Assembly (NCBI RefSeq): GCF_024172185.1
Contig: NZ_JAMZEC010000001.1
Location: forward strand, 434,001 to 498,000
DNA: 64,000 nucleotides
Direction: 5' to 3'
Origin: Nonomuraea roseoviolacea subsp. carminata
GTDB lineage: Bacteria > Actinomycetota > Actinomycetes > Streptosporangiales > Streptosporangiaceae
Of the stretch, positions 8,657 to 16,822 are shown piece by piece; position 1 is the stretch's first letter; each line of letters begins with the position of its first letter. The translations under genes and the position numbers were made by a program. Under the pieces are notes generated by a model that had not been told where the DNA came from, did no database searches, and was given only the letters and a program-made list of their open reading frames with translations.

Positions 8657-9529
8657 TTACCGGCGGTCGTTGTGAGGACCGTCACCGCCGGGGAAAGCGC
8701 CCTGCGGGCCGTCGCCGCCGAACGGGCTCGGGCCGCCGGGGAGCGGCTGCTGAGCGCCCTGGGGCACGGCGTGGGACATGGCCGGAGCCGCTGCCGCCGG
8801 ACCACCCGACATCACCGGGAAGGCACCGCTGCCCTCGGCGGAGACGTTGAGCTCGGCGAGCTGGTTCTCCAGGTACAGCTTGAGGCGGCTGCGGTACTCG
8901 CGCTCGAAGCTGCGCAGCTCCTCGACCTTGCGCTCCAGCTCGTCGCGGGTCTGGACGAGGGAGCCCATGGCCTGGCGGTGGCGCTCCTGGGCGTCGCGCT
9001 CCAGCGTCTCGGCGCGGGCGCGGGCGTCGCCGATGACCTGCTCGGCCTGGCGGCGGGCCTTGGTGAGGATCTCGTCGGCCTCGCGGCGGGCGCGGGTGAC
9101 GGTCTCGTCGGCCTCGCGACGGGCGTCGGCGATCGCCTGGTCGGCGGTCTGCTGGGCCAGGGCGAGCACGCGGGCCGCGGTGTCCATGTTGTCCTCGGCG
9201 GGAGGCATGTTCATGGCCACGGGGACCGGCTGGGGCTGGGGCTGCGGCTCCGGGGCCCGCATGGGCTCGGGCTGCGGGGGCGCCATCATCTCGGGCTTGG
9301 GCTGCTCCTGCACCGGCGCGGAGGCCATGGGCATGCTCATGCCGCCCGGCACCTTCCCGCGCAGGCACTCGCCCAGCTTGGCGCGCAGCTCCTCGTTCTC
9401 TTGGATCAGGCGGTCGAGCTCGGCCTCGACTTCGTCGAGAAAGGCGTCGACCTCTTCCTCGTCGTAGCCCGGTCGCAACCGGGTCGTACTGAACTGCTTG
9501 TTCCGCACGTCAGCGGGCGTCAGCGGCAT
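8657..9529 (-). CDS. divIVA: DivIVA / Wag31 polar growth and septum-site protein
   Basis: A 290-residue coiled-coil scaffold that recognises curved membrane at poles and septa and directs tip growth in actinomycetes. The N-terminal lipid-binding domain is clear (LTPADVRNKQFSTTRLRPGY, then DEEEVDAFLDEVEAELDRLI). A Pro/Met-rich spacer spans about 65-130. A long coiled coil follows (about 135-240: repeated ADEAVTRARREADEILTKARR-like heptads), then a Gly/Pro-rich tail. The ATG is preceded by GGAGACC. The gene is the last canonical member of the dcw cluster, downstream of yggT, which is the usual actinobacterial order. Its length is within the family range. Confidence 0.95.
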   Translation of the reverse strand: MPLTPADVRNKQFSTTRLRPGYDEEEVDAFLDEVEAELDRLIQENEELRAKLGECLRGKVPGGMSMPMASAPVQEQPKPEMMAPPQPEPMRAPEPQPQPQPVPVAMNMPPAEDNMDTAARVLALAQQTADQAIADARREADETVTRARREADEILTKARRQAEQVIGDARARAETLERDAQERHRQAMGSLVQTRDELERKVEELRSFEREYRSRLKLYLENQLAELNVSAEGSGAFPVMSGGPAAAAPAMSHAVPQGAQQPLPGGPSPFGGDGPQGAFPGGDGPHNDRR

Positions 9530-9635
9530 CTTTTGGTCTCCTTGGCGCGCTTGGAGTCTGTCCGGAGGGACGGGGATCCCGAATCACTTCAGCGCGGACA
9601 CGAGTTGGATCTCGACCGGTGCCCCGCGGTCCCCC

Positions 9636-9926
9636 TCACCGGCCCATCCATCCCACGATCTGGATCAGGAGCAGGACCACGATGAAGAGGACTGTGAAGC
9701 TCAGGTCAAAGGCCACCGTACCCAACCGGAGCGGAGGAATGAAACGGCGGAGGAACTTGAGGGGTGGGTCTGTTGCGGTGTATGTGGCTTCGGCCAGCAC
9801 CAGCACGACCCCGGTGGGCCGCCACTGGCGGGCGAACGCCTGGACCGTCTCAAAGATCATCCTGCCGATGAGCAGCACCAGGTAGAGCGACAGGACGACG
9901 ACCAAGATCTGACTTACGATCGCCAC
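9636..9926 (-). CDS. YggT-family membrane protein
   Basis: A 96-residue integral membrane protein with two hydrophobic segments (about 5-22 and 75-93) joined by the conserved YTATDPPLKFLRRFIPPLR loop, the YggT family signature. In Gram-positive bacteria it lies between sepF and divIVA and has been linked to envelope or division processes, but its molecular role is not settled. Spacing is 80 bp from sepF and 106 bp from divIVA. Start and length agree with the family. Confidence 0.9.
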   Translation of the reverse strand: MAIVSQILVVVLSLYLVLLIGRMIFETVQAFARQWRPTGVVLVLAEATYTATDPPLKFLRRFIPPLRLGTVAFDLSFTVLFIVVLLLIQIVGWMGR

Positions 9927-10006
9927 GGGCTGGCCGCGCCTCCCCTTCTGGTGTGCCCTGCGGGCCTCGGCGAGACCCGGTCGGGTGCGATAGGCATACA
10001 GAGACT

Positions 10007-10507
10007 CTAACTCTGGTTGAAGAACCCGCGTTCCGCGATTCGAGCCTTGTCCTCGGCGGTCACCTCGACATTGGCAGGGGACAACAGGAACACCTTGTTG
10101 GTAACACGTTCGATGTTGCCGTGTAGGCCAAAGACCAGACCTGCCGCGAAATCGACCAGGCGCTTGGCGTCGCTGTCAACCATCTCGGTCAGATTCATGA
10201 TGACGGGGGTGCCGTCGCGGAAGTGCTCGCCGATCGTCCGCGCCTCGTTGTAGGTGCGGGGGTGGAGGGTGGTGATGCGGGCCAGATCGGTCGTACGGCG
10301 CTCCAGGACGGTCGTGGCGGGCCGGGGCGCGGGGACGCCCGGGTCGGTCTCCTCGTCGCGGTCCTGGACCGGCACGGGCCGCTCCTCGCCGGTGCGGGGG
10401 GCCTCGTCCTCGTAGGCGTACTCGTCCGGGTAGGTGTCGTACCTCTCGTAACGGTCGTCCTCCACGAGACCGAGGTAGACCGCCATCTTGCGCATCGCGC
10501 CGGCCAT
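10007..10507 (-). CDS. sepF: Cell division protein SepF
   Basis: A 166-residue cytoplasmic protein that anchors FtsZ to the membrane and bundles its filaments. Residues 1-15 ([15 protein letters not shown]) form the amphipathic membrane-binding helix. A charged, Tyr-rich disordered linker covers about 16-75. The C-terminal SepF domain (about 78-160) contains the conserved [20 protein letters not shown] and [15 protein letters not shown] stretches. In actinobacteria SepF is essential in place of FtsA, and no ftsA is present in this cluster. It is 138 bp downstream of yggS. Confidence 0.95.
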   Translation of the reverse strand: MAGAMRKMAVYLGLVEDDRYERYDTYPDEYAYEDEAPRTGEERPVPVQDRDEETDPGVPAPRPATTVLERRTTDLARITTLHPRTYNEARTIGEHFRDGTPVIMNLTEMVDSDAKRLVDFAAGLVFGLHGNIERVTNKVFLLSPANVEVTAEDKARIAERGFFNQS

Positions 10508-10645
10508 CGCTACGTCGTCCTCCTGCTCATGGTCGCACTCGCTCGGGCCTGTCGCAGCGCCCGAGGCGGTAGCCGTACCCCCTTGAAGCTCACCGCTGAT
10601 CGACCTCTACTGGATGCGCGGGCCTGAAGCCCACTTGAGGGGACA

Positions 10646-11395
10646 TTACCTGACGAAGGGCTTGCGACGGCCGAGCAACGCCGTACCGATCCGCACGTGT
10701 GTCGCGCCGTGCGCGACGGCCTCCGTCAGATCGTCGCTCATCCCCGCCGAGATCATGGTGGCGCGCGGATGGTTCTCCTGCACGGCCTGCGCCACCTCGC
10801 GCAGCCGCGCGAACGCCTTGCCCGGGTCCTCGCCCAGCGGCGCCACGGCCATGACGCCGCCGAGCCAGACGTGGCCGAGCGCGGCGATCTCGTCGGCCAG
10901 CGCCGGCACGTCGGCGGGCAGAGCGCCGCCCCGGCCCGGGTCGTCGTCCAGGGACACCTGGACGAGGCAGCCGATCTCGCGGCCCAGCCGCCCGGCCTCC
11001 TTGCTGAGGGCGGCGGCCAGGCGCAGGCGGTCGACGGAGTGGACGACGTCGGCGTAACCGGCGACGGAGCGCGCCTTGTTGGTCTGCAGCTGGCCGACGA
11101 AGTGCCAGGTCAGGGGCAGGGCGGCCAGCTCGTGGGCCTTGGGCGCGGCTTCCTGGTCGCGGTTCTCGCCGACGTCGCGCACGCCCAGGTCGGCCAGGAT
11201 CCGCACGTCCTCGGCGGGGCGGGTCTTGGTGACGGCGATCAGCGTGACCTCGCCGCGGTCGCGCCCGGCCGCGCGGCACGCCTCCGCGATCCGCCGCTCG
11301 ACGTCGGCCAGCCCGGCCGCGATCTCGTCCCGCCGCTCGACCTCGTCCCGCCGCTCGACGTCGGCCGGTCCGGCCGCGATCTCGTCCCGCCTCAT
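10646..11395 (-). CDS. YggS/PROSC family PLP-homeostasis protein
   Basis: A 249-residue pyridoxal-phosphate-binding protein with an alanine-racemase-like barrel fold, involved in PLP homeostasis. AVTKTRP carries the PLP-binding Lys. Other family motifs are GENRDQEAAPK, WHFVGQLQTNK, and the phosphate-binding end SAGMSDDLTEAVAHGATHVRIGTALLG. The N-terminus is odd. About 30 residues precede the usual start, and within them RRDEIAAG(P/L)ADVE is repeated twice around RRDEVE, a tandem duplication at the DNA level. The ATG at 11395 has AGGGGAAGGGACAAGGG upstream. It follows ftsZ after a 300-bp gap with a terminator, so it may have its own promoter. Confidence 0.9.
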   Translation of the reverse strand: MRRDEIAAGPADVERRDEVERRDEIAAGLADVERRIAEACRAAGRDRGEVTLIAVTKTRPAEDVRILADLGVRDVGENRDQEAAPKAHELAALPLTWHFVGQLQTNKARSVAGYADVVHSVDRLRLAAALSKEAGRLGREIGCLVQVSLDDDPGRGGALPADVPALADEIAALGHVWLGGVMAVAPLGEDPGKAFARLREVAQAVQENHPRATMISAGMSDDLTEAVAHGATHVRIGTALLGRRKPFVR

Positions 11396-11644
11396 CGCCC
11401 TTGTCCCTTCCCCTCAGGACTTCGGGACTGCCCTGTTCGTCCCGCCTCAGTCATGGGGCCTTTCGCGGCTTCCCGCAGGCCACCATCATGCCCGGTGCCC
11501 GTCCGGTCCCGCCGACCGGGCCGATCATCGCGACCGTCTTGTACGGCACACGGCCGCACGGACGGCCTCCCGGCCCCCTCGCCGGGCGCCCCGGCTCCCC
11601 CGGTGCGCCGTCACGACGGCCCGAGGCGCCCCCGCACACAGCGG
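11396..11644. other. Gap between ftsZ terminator and yggS
   Basis: No gene is recognised. Many actinobacteria carry pgeF (a laccase-domain protein) between ftsZ and yggS. None is present here, and no readable remnant of its conserved His/Cys motifs was found in any frame. A yggS promoter may lie here but no convincing hexamers were seen. Confidence 0.5.
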
Positions 11645-11684
11645 CGCCGCTCCGCCGTCCCCTGTGAACGGGAGCGGAGCGGCG
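11645..11684 (-). terminator. Strong hairpin terminator directly after ftsZ
   Basis: CGCCGCTCCG (11645-11654) pairs perfectly with CGGAGCGGCG (11675-11684), a 10-bp stem starting 12 bases after the ftsZ stop codon, with a partly paired 20-nt internal segment. It separates ftsZ transcriptionally from yggS-sepF. Confidence 0.7.
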
Positions 11685-11696
11685 AGGGCGCGACGG

Positions 11697-13115
11697 TCAC
11701 TTGAGGAAGTCGGGGACGTCGAGCTCCTCCTCCTGCTCCTCGAAGACGACCGGGCGACGCTTGGCCGGCTCCGACATGCGGGAGGTGATCGGGGTGGGCG
11801 GGTTGGCCGGCTCGGGCGTGGGCCGCGGGATCGAGACGGGGCCGGGCGGCTCCTCGGCCACGGCGACCGGCTCGGGGTCGGGCGCGGGCTCGGGGACGCT
11901 CTCCACGGGCCGCATCGGCTCGGCCCGCAGCTCCGGCCGCGGCTCGGCCCTCAGCTCGGGCCGGTGCTCCGGACGGGGCTCGGGACGGAAGTCGGGCCTC
12001 GGCTCGGGCCGCACCTCCGCGCGCGGCTCGGGCCGGGGCTCCACGCGGGGCGCGGGCTCGGCCTTCACGGTCGGCGGGGCGACGCTGGGCCGTACCGGGG
12101 CGGAGACCGGCGGCGCGGCCTGCGCGGCGGGGCGGCTCTGCGGGCGCGGCAGCTTCTCCACCGGCGGCGGCACGTCGTCGAAGCCGGCGGCGATGACGGT
12201 GACGCGCACCTCGTCGCCCAGGGCGTCGTCGATGACCGTGCCGAAGATGATGTTGGCGTCGGGCGCCGCGGCCATGGACACGAGCTGCGCCGCCTCGTTG
12301 ATCTCGAACAGGCCCAGGTCGGACCCGCCCGCGATCGACAGCAGCACGCCGTGGGCGCCGTCGATGCTGGCCTCCAGCAGCGGGCTGGAGACCGCCATCT
12401 CGGCCGCCGCGACCGAACGGTCGTCGCCGCGCGCGTGGCCGATGCCCATGAGCGCCGAGCCGGCGCCGGACATGACCGACTTGACGTCGGCGAAGTCGAG
12501 GTTGATCAGACCGGGCGTGGTGATCAGGTCGGTGATGCCCTGGACACCGGACAGCAGGACCTGGTCGGCCGCCTTGAACGCGTCGAGCACGCTCACCTGC
12601 CGGTCGGAGATCGACAGCAGCCGGTCGTTGGGGATCACGATGAGGGTGTCGACCTCGTCGCGCAGCGTCTCGATGCCGGCCTCGGCCTGCATGGCGCGGC
12701 GCCGGCCCTCGAAGCTGAACGGCCGGGTCACGACGCCTATGGTGAGGGCGCCGAGGGACCGGGCGATGTTGGCCACGACGGGCGCGCCGCCCGTGCCGGT
12801 GCCGCCGCCCTCGCCGGCCGTCACGAAGACCATGTCGGCCCCCTTGAGGACCTCCTCGATCTCCTCACGATGGTCTTCCGCCGCCTTGCGCCCCACGTCG
12901 GGGTTGGCGCCGGCGCCCAGTCCGCGCGTGAGCTCGCGGCCCACGTCGAGTTTGACGTCGGCGTCACTCATCAGCAGCGCCTGGGCGTCGGTGTTTATCG
13001 CGATGAACTCGACGCCCTTGAGTCCCTCCTCGATCATCCGGTTGACGGCGTTGACTCCGCCGCCGCCGATGCCGACGACCTTGATGACCGCGAGGTAGTT
13101 CTGCGGTGCTGCCAC
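11697..13115 (-). CDS. ftsZ: Cell division protein FtsZ (tubulin homologue) with an extended RPEx linker
   Basis: A GTPase that polymerises into the Z-ring. The tubulin signature GGGTGTG is at residues 104-110; [14 protein letters not shown] and NTDAQAL mark the nucleotide-binding core. The globular part ends near 318. The C-terminal linker is about 145 residues long and contains a run of tetrapeptides ([24 protein letters not shown] and so on). It ends in the conserved C-terminal peptide DVPDFLK, which contacts SepF and FtsW in actinobacteria. Total length is 472 residues against roughly 380-400 in Streptomyces or Mycobacterium. GTG at 13115 is chosen because the protein then begins in the family-typical way ([16 protein letters not shown]) and has GGAAAGG upstream. 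ATG at 13148 is possible but adds a non-conserved leader. Confidence 0.95.
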   Translation of the reverse strand: MAAPQNYLAVIKVVGIGGGGVNAVNRMIEEGLKGVEFIAINTDAQALLMSDADVKLDVGRELTRGLGAGANPDVGRKAAEDHREEIEEVLKGADMVFVTAGEGGGTGTGGAPVVANIARSLGALTIGVVTRPFSFEGRRRAMQAEAGIETLRDEVDTLIVIPNDRLLSISDRQVSVLDAFKAADQVLLSGVQGITDLITTPGLINLDFADVKSVMSGAGSALMGIGHARGDDRSVAAAEMAVSSPLLEASIDGAHGVLLSIAGGSDLGLFEINEAAQLVSMAAAPDANIIFGTVIDDALGDEVRVTVIAAGFDDVPPPVEKLPRPQSRPAAQAAPPVSAPVRPSVAPPTVKAEPAPRVEPRPEPRAEVRPEPRPDFRPEPRPEHRPELRAEPRPELRAEPMRPVESVPEPAPDPEPVAVAEEPPGPVSIPRPTPEPANPPTPITSRMSEPAKRRPVVFEEQEEELDVPDFLK

Positions 13116-13495
13116 GACGAGGGGCCTTTCCGCTCGTTTACTTGCCATTTCGGTGCGGATGTCTCCGCGTTCTCAGTTCGGGTAAGTCTCAACCTCAAGT
13201 TGAGATTCAGATTTATGTCAACCTGAGGATTGATACGGACAGTAGGAGTTACGCTCCGGGCGGGTCAACTAACCGCGCCGCAAGCGCGTCCGGCGTGTCG
13301 CGGGCTGTCCGTTTCGCTCTGTGATCTCGCCAGGTCGGGGCACCCCTCCGCCGTACGTCCCGCGTACAGGCTCTCACGCCCGGGCCGCCGGCGCGCACAG
13401 GCGCGGCGAACCTCTCGCGCCCCCGCTGATCGGACGGCGGAAACGCGTCCGCCCGGCGGCTGGTAAGGATCATTACCAGATGCGCCGCGATAAGA
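13116..13495 (-). promoter_or_regulatory. ftsQ-ftsZ intergenic region, probable ftsZ promoter
   Basis: 380 bases without a gene. Bases 13170-13260 are clearly lower in GC than the surroundings. On the minus strand TTGACA lies at 13221-13216, a good -35; no clean -10 at 17 bases is seen. A short inverted repeat TCAAcctcaagTTGA (around 13188-13203) lies downstream of it. Independent, developmentally controlled ftsZ promoters between ftsQ and ftsZ are known in Streptomyces; the analogy is inferred. Confidence 0.45.
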
Positions 13496-14194
13496 TCACT
13501 TGAGGGTGACGACGTCCGGTGAGCTGACGTCGTAGACGTCGGCCTTGCGCCCCAGCACCCGCGCGAGGATGCGCGCCTTCTCCTCGCCGCGCTCGGCGCC
13601 GCCCCAGAAGACCGTGCGGCCGTCGGTCAGCTCCAGCGACACGCCCTCGGCCGTGGTGGCGCTCACCTGGCGCACCTTGCCCGCCAGCGAGCCGGGCAGC
13701 GACTGGACGACCTTGAGGGCGGCCATGGTCGCCGGGTCGCCCGCGGCCGGCCGGTCGACCTTGAGCACCGGCAGCCAGGCCGGTGCCAGATCCCTGACCT
13801 CGATCACCACGCCGTGCGCGTCGACCAGCGCGGCCCGCCCGCCCACGGGCAGGGAGGCGACCGGGCGGCGCTCGGTGACCCGGATGCGCAGCGTCCCCGG
13901 CCAGACCCGCTCGGCCTTGGCCGTGGCGAGCTGCGGCAGGGTCAGGACCCGGGCCTCGACCCCCTCCAGGTCGACCGTGGCCAGCGGGTGCAGGGAGGGC
14001 ACCGCGGCCTTCTCCTTGACCCGGTCCTGGGGCACTGTGAGATTTCCCACGATCTCCACGGAGCGGACGCCGAGGACGGGCGAGAAGAACACCAGCCACG
14101 CCGCGACGCCGACCACGCCCACGGTCAGCAGCACCAGCAACGCCGTCCGCGCCCTCATCACTCTCCCGGCTGCACGATCATCCGTCCCGATCAC
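13496..14194 (-). CDS. ftsQ: Cell division protein FtsQ
   Basis: A 232-residue bitopic membrane protein and a core link of the FtsQ-FtsL-FtsB divisome complex. A short cytoplasmic N-terminus is followed by one transmembrane helix (about 16-37, TALLVLLTVGVVGVAAWLVF). The POTRA domain begins with VRSVEIVGNLTVPQDRVKEK, followed by the FtsQ beta domain (LRIRVTERRPVASL, ALVDAHGVVIE). It lies 91 bp after murC and 380 bp before ftsZ, the usual order. Length is a little short for actinobacteria because the cytoplasmic tail is only about 15 residues, in contrast to the extended tails of FtsL and FtsI in this cluster. Confidence 0.93.
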   Translation of the reverse strand: MIGTDDRAAGRVMRARTALLVLLTVGVVGVAAWLVFFSPVLGVRSVEIVGNLTVPQDRVKEKAAVPSLHPLATVDLEGVEARVLTLPQLATAKAERVWPGTLRIRVTERRPVASLPVGGRAALVDAHGVVIEVRDLAPAWLPVLKVDRPAAGDPATMAALKVVQSLPGSLAGKVRQVSATTAEGVSLELTDGRTVFWGGAERGEEKARILARVLGRKADVYDVSSPDVVTLK

Positions 14195-14285
14195 GGCATC
14201 GAACCTACGCCGAGCCCCGCCTGCGCCGCCCGAGGCGCGCCCGCGGCCCGGCCCGGGGCGCGGCCGGTAGGGCCCCGTGGGGGCG

Positions 14286-15686
14286 TCAGCGGCCGGAGAG
14301 CTCCGCCAGGATCTGGGGGCCGAGCTCCGTCACGTCGCCGGCGCCCATGGTGAGCACGATGTCGCCCGGCCGCGCGCGCGACGCCGCCAGGTTGGGGACG
14401 GCGGTCCGGTCGGGCTCGTACGCGACCCGCTCGGCCGGCAGCGGCACGCGGCCCGCGACCATCGCCCCCGACACGCCCGGCTCGGGGTCCTCGCGGGCGC
14501 CGTAGACGTCGAGCACGATCACCTCGTCGGCCAGCGCGAGAGCCGCGCCGAAGTCGTCGGCGAAGAAGCGGGTGCGCGAGTACAGGTGAGGCTGGAAGAT
14601 CGCGACGACCCGCCCGTCGCCCGAGTAGGAGGCCACCACGTCACGCGCGGCCCGCAGGTCGGCGGCCAGCTCGGTCGGGTGGTGGGCGTAGCTGTCGAAC
14701 ACGGCGACGCCGCCCGCCTCCCCCTTGGCCTCGAAGCGCCGCTTGGCCCCGCCGAAGGCCGCCAGCCCGTCCCTGATCTCCTCGAACGGCAGGCCCAGCT
14801 CGTCGGCCACGGCGATCACCGCGGTGGCGTTGAGCGCGTTGTGGGCCCCGGGCACGGCCAGCCTGACCTCGCCGCGTCCCTCGACGGTGAAGCGCGTGCC
14901 GAAGCCGTCGGGCCGCACGTCGGTGATCCGCAGCTCCCCCGCCTCGCCGTACGTGCGCACCCGCAGGCCGCGCGCCCGCGCGGCCTCGGCCATCTCGGCC
15001 GCGCCCGGGTCGTCGGCGCAGGCGATGAGCAGGGAGCCGATCCGCTCGCTGAAGCGGGCGAAGCTGTCGTGGACGGCGCGCGGGTCGCCGTAGTTGTCGA
15101 GGTGGTCGGCCTCGACGTTGGTGACCACGGCGATGTCGGGGGCCAGCATGAGGAACGAGCCGTCGCTCTCGTCGGCCTCGGCGACGAACACCTCGCCGGA
15201 GCCCTCGTCGGCGCCGAGCCCGGTGGTGACGAGCTGGCCGCCGACGCAGTAGGACGGGTCGGCGCCGCACTTCTGCAGCGCCACGGTGAGCATCGAGGTG
15301 GTGGTGGTCTTGCCGTGGGTGCCGGCGACGGCGACGGCCGTGCGGCCGGCCATCACCGAGGCGAGCGCGGCGGCGCGCGGGATGATGCGCAGCCCCTGCT
15401 TGAGCGCCTCCCCCAGCTCGGGGTTGGAGTCGCGGATCGCGGTGGAGACGACGACGGTGTCGACGTCCCTGATGTGCGAGGCGGCGTGCCCGATGTGCAC
15501 GGTGGCGCCGAGCCGGCGCAGCTCGCCCACGAGATCGCTGCTGCGCGCGTCGCTGCCGGACACGCGCACGCCGCGCTTGAGCAGGATGCGGGCGATGCCC
15601 GACATCCCCGCGCCGCCGATGCCGATGAAGTGGACCCGGCCCAGGTCCTCGGCGGCGATGGGCTCGACCAGCTTGACCAGACTCAT
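14286..15686 (-). CDS. murC: UDP-N-acetylmuramate-L-alanine ligase
   Basis: Adds L-Ala to UDP-MurNAc using ATP, the first amino-acid step of peptidoglycan precursor synthesis. The N-terminal Rossmann motif is HFIGIGGAGMSGIA (19-32). The P-loop is GTHGKTTTT (122-130). The central-domain motif EADESDGSF and the C-terminal YAHHPTE are present. Length is 466 residues, normal for the family. The ATG at 15686 overlaps the murG stop as ATGA, which fixes the start; the open frame continues far upstream but only antisense to nothing conserved. Confidence 0.97.
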   Translation of the reverse strand: MSLVKLVEPIAAEDLGRVHFIGIGGAGMSGIARILLKRGVRVSGSDARSSDLVGELRRLGATVHIGHAASHIRDVDTVVVSTAIRDSNPELGEALKQGLRIIPRAAALASVMAGRTAVAVAGTHGKTTTTSMLTVALQKCGADPSYCVGGQLVTTGLGADEGSGEVFVAEADESDGSFLMLAPDIAVVTNVEADHLDNYGDPRAVHDSFARFSERIGSLLIACADDPGAAEMAEAARARGLRVRTYGEAGELRITDVRPDGFGTRFTVEGRGEVRLAVPGAHNALNATAVIAVADELGLPFEEIRDGLAAFGGAKRRFEAKGEAGGVAVFDSYAHHPTELAADLRAARDVVASYSGDGRVVAIFQPHLYSRTRFFADDFGAALALADEVIVLDVYGAREDPEPGVSGAMVAGRVPLPAERVAYEPDRTAVPNLAASRARPGDIVLTMGAGDVTELGPQILAELSGR

Positions 15687-16759
15687 CCGGCTATCTCCAA
15701 GACTTTCCTCGCGAGCATGATATCGGCGTCCTTGCGGCCGAGGCGTGCGGCCGCCTCCGACATGACGGCGACCCGCTCGGGGTCGCGCAGGATCGGCAGC
15801 AGGTGGTGGACGATCCACTGGGCGGACAGCTCCGCGTCGTCGACCACGAGCCCGCCGCCGCCGGCCACGATGCGCTCGGCGTTGACGCGCTGCTCGCCGT
15901 TGCCGTGCGGCAGCGGCACGTACGCCGCGGGCAGCCCCACCGCGGTCAGCTCGGCGCAGGTCATCGCCCCGCCCCGGCACAGGGCGAGGTCGGCGGCGGC
16001 GTAGGCGAGGTCCATGCGGTCGACGTAGGGCAGCAGGACGTACTGGGGGTCGCCGGGCGGCGGCTCGTGGTCGGGGACGTTGTCCGGCCCGAGCACGTGC
16101 AGCACCTGGATGCCGGCGGCGCGCAGGGCGGGGGCGGCGGCCAGCGCCGCCTGGTTGAGCGACCTGGCACCCCGGGAGCCGCCGAAGACGAGCAGCGTGG
16201 GCCGGTCGTTCTCCAGCCCGAACCAGGAGCGGGCCTTGTCGCCCGTGGACAGCCGGTCGAGCGTCGCGATCTCGCGGCGCAGCGGCGTGCCGATGTAGGC
16301 GGCGCCGGTCAGGGCCGGCTCGGGAAAGCCGCTGAAGACGTGGTCGGCGAGCCGCGCGCCGAGCCGGTTGGCCAGGCCGGGGCGCGGGTTGGCCTCGTGG
16401 ACCACGATCGGCAGGCCGCGCCGCTTGGCGGCGAGATAGGCGGGCGTGGCGACGTACCCGCCGAAGCCCACGAGGATGTCGGCCGCGACGCGGTCGAGCA
16501 CGGCGGCGACGGCGTTGACGGCGCCCGCCAGCCGGCCGGGCACCGTGAGCAGCCGCGGGGTGAGGGCCCGGGGCAGCGGCACGGCCGGCACCAGCTCCAG
16601 GTCGTAGCCGCGGGCCGGGACGAGCTGCGTCTCCAGGCCGCGCTCGGTGCCCACGCACGTGATGCCGACGCCCGGGTCGAGGCGGCGCAGCGCGTCGGCA
16701 AGGGCGAGCGCCGGCTCGATGTGGCCGGCCGTCCCGCCACCGGCGAGGACCACCCTCAT
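15683..16759 (-). CDS. murG: Undecaprenyl-PP-MurNAc-pentapeptide GlcNAc transferase
   Basis: A GT28-fold glycosyltransferase that converts lipid I to lipid II on the inner membrane face. The N-terminal GGGTAGHIEPALALADAL carries the G-loop motif, and VLVFGGSRGARSLN is the second glycine-rich loop. LVSFG-type donor-site residues follow in the C-domain (CRGGAMTCAELTAVGLPAAYVPLP, then NGEQRVNA). 358 residues. ATG at 16759 is preferred over GTG at 16765 because GAGGG then sits 7 bases upstream. It follows ftsW after 63 bp and overlaps murC. Confidence 0.97.
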   Translation of the reverse strand: MRVVLAGGGTAGHIEPALALADALRRLDPGVGITCVGTERGLETQLVPARGYDLELVPAVPLPRALTPRLLTVPGRLAGAVNAVAAVLDRVAADILVGFGGYVATPAYLAAKRRGLPIVVHEANPRPGLANRLGARLADHVFSGFPEPALTGAAYIGTPLRREIATLDRLSTGDKARSWFGLENDRPTLLVFGGSRGARSLNQAALAAAPALRAAGIQVLHVLGPDNVPDHEPPPGDPQYVLLPYVDRMDLAYAAADLALCRGGAMTCAELTAVGLPAAYVPLPHGNGEQRVNAERIVAGGGGLVVDDAELSAQWIVHHLLPILRDPERVAVMSEAAARLGRKDADIMLARKVLEIAG

Positions 16760-16822
16760 GTCCACTCCCTCACGTCGTGCCCAGCGTCCCGTCTCTCACG
16801 TCATGCCCCGCCGCGCGGCGCC

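Noticed and set aside
11451..11639. 62-codon open frame as a pgeF remnant or small gene
   Set aside because: No conserved His/Cys motif of the laccase-domain family, no ribosome-binding site and ordinary GC-driven composition.
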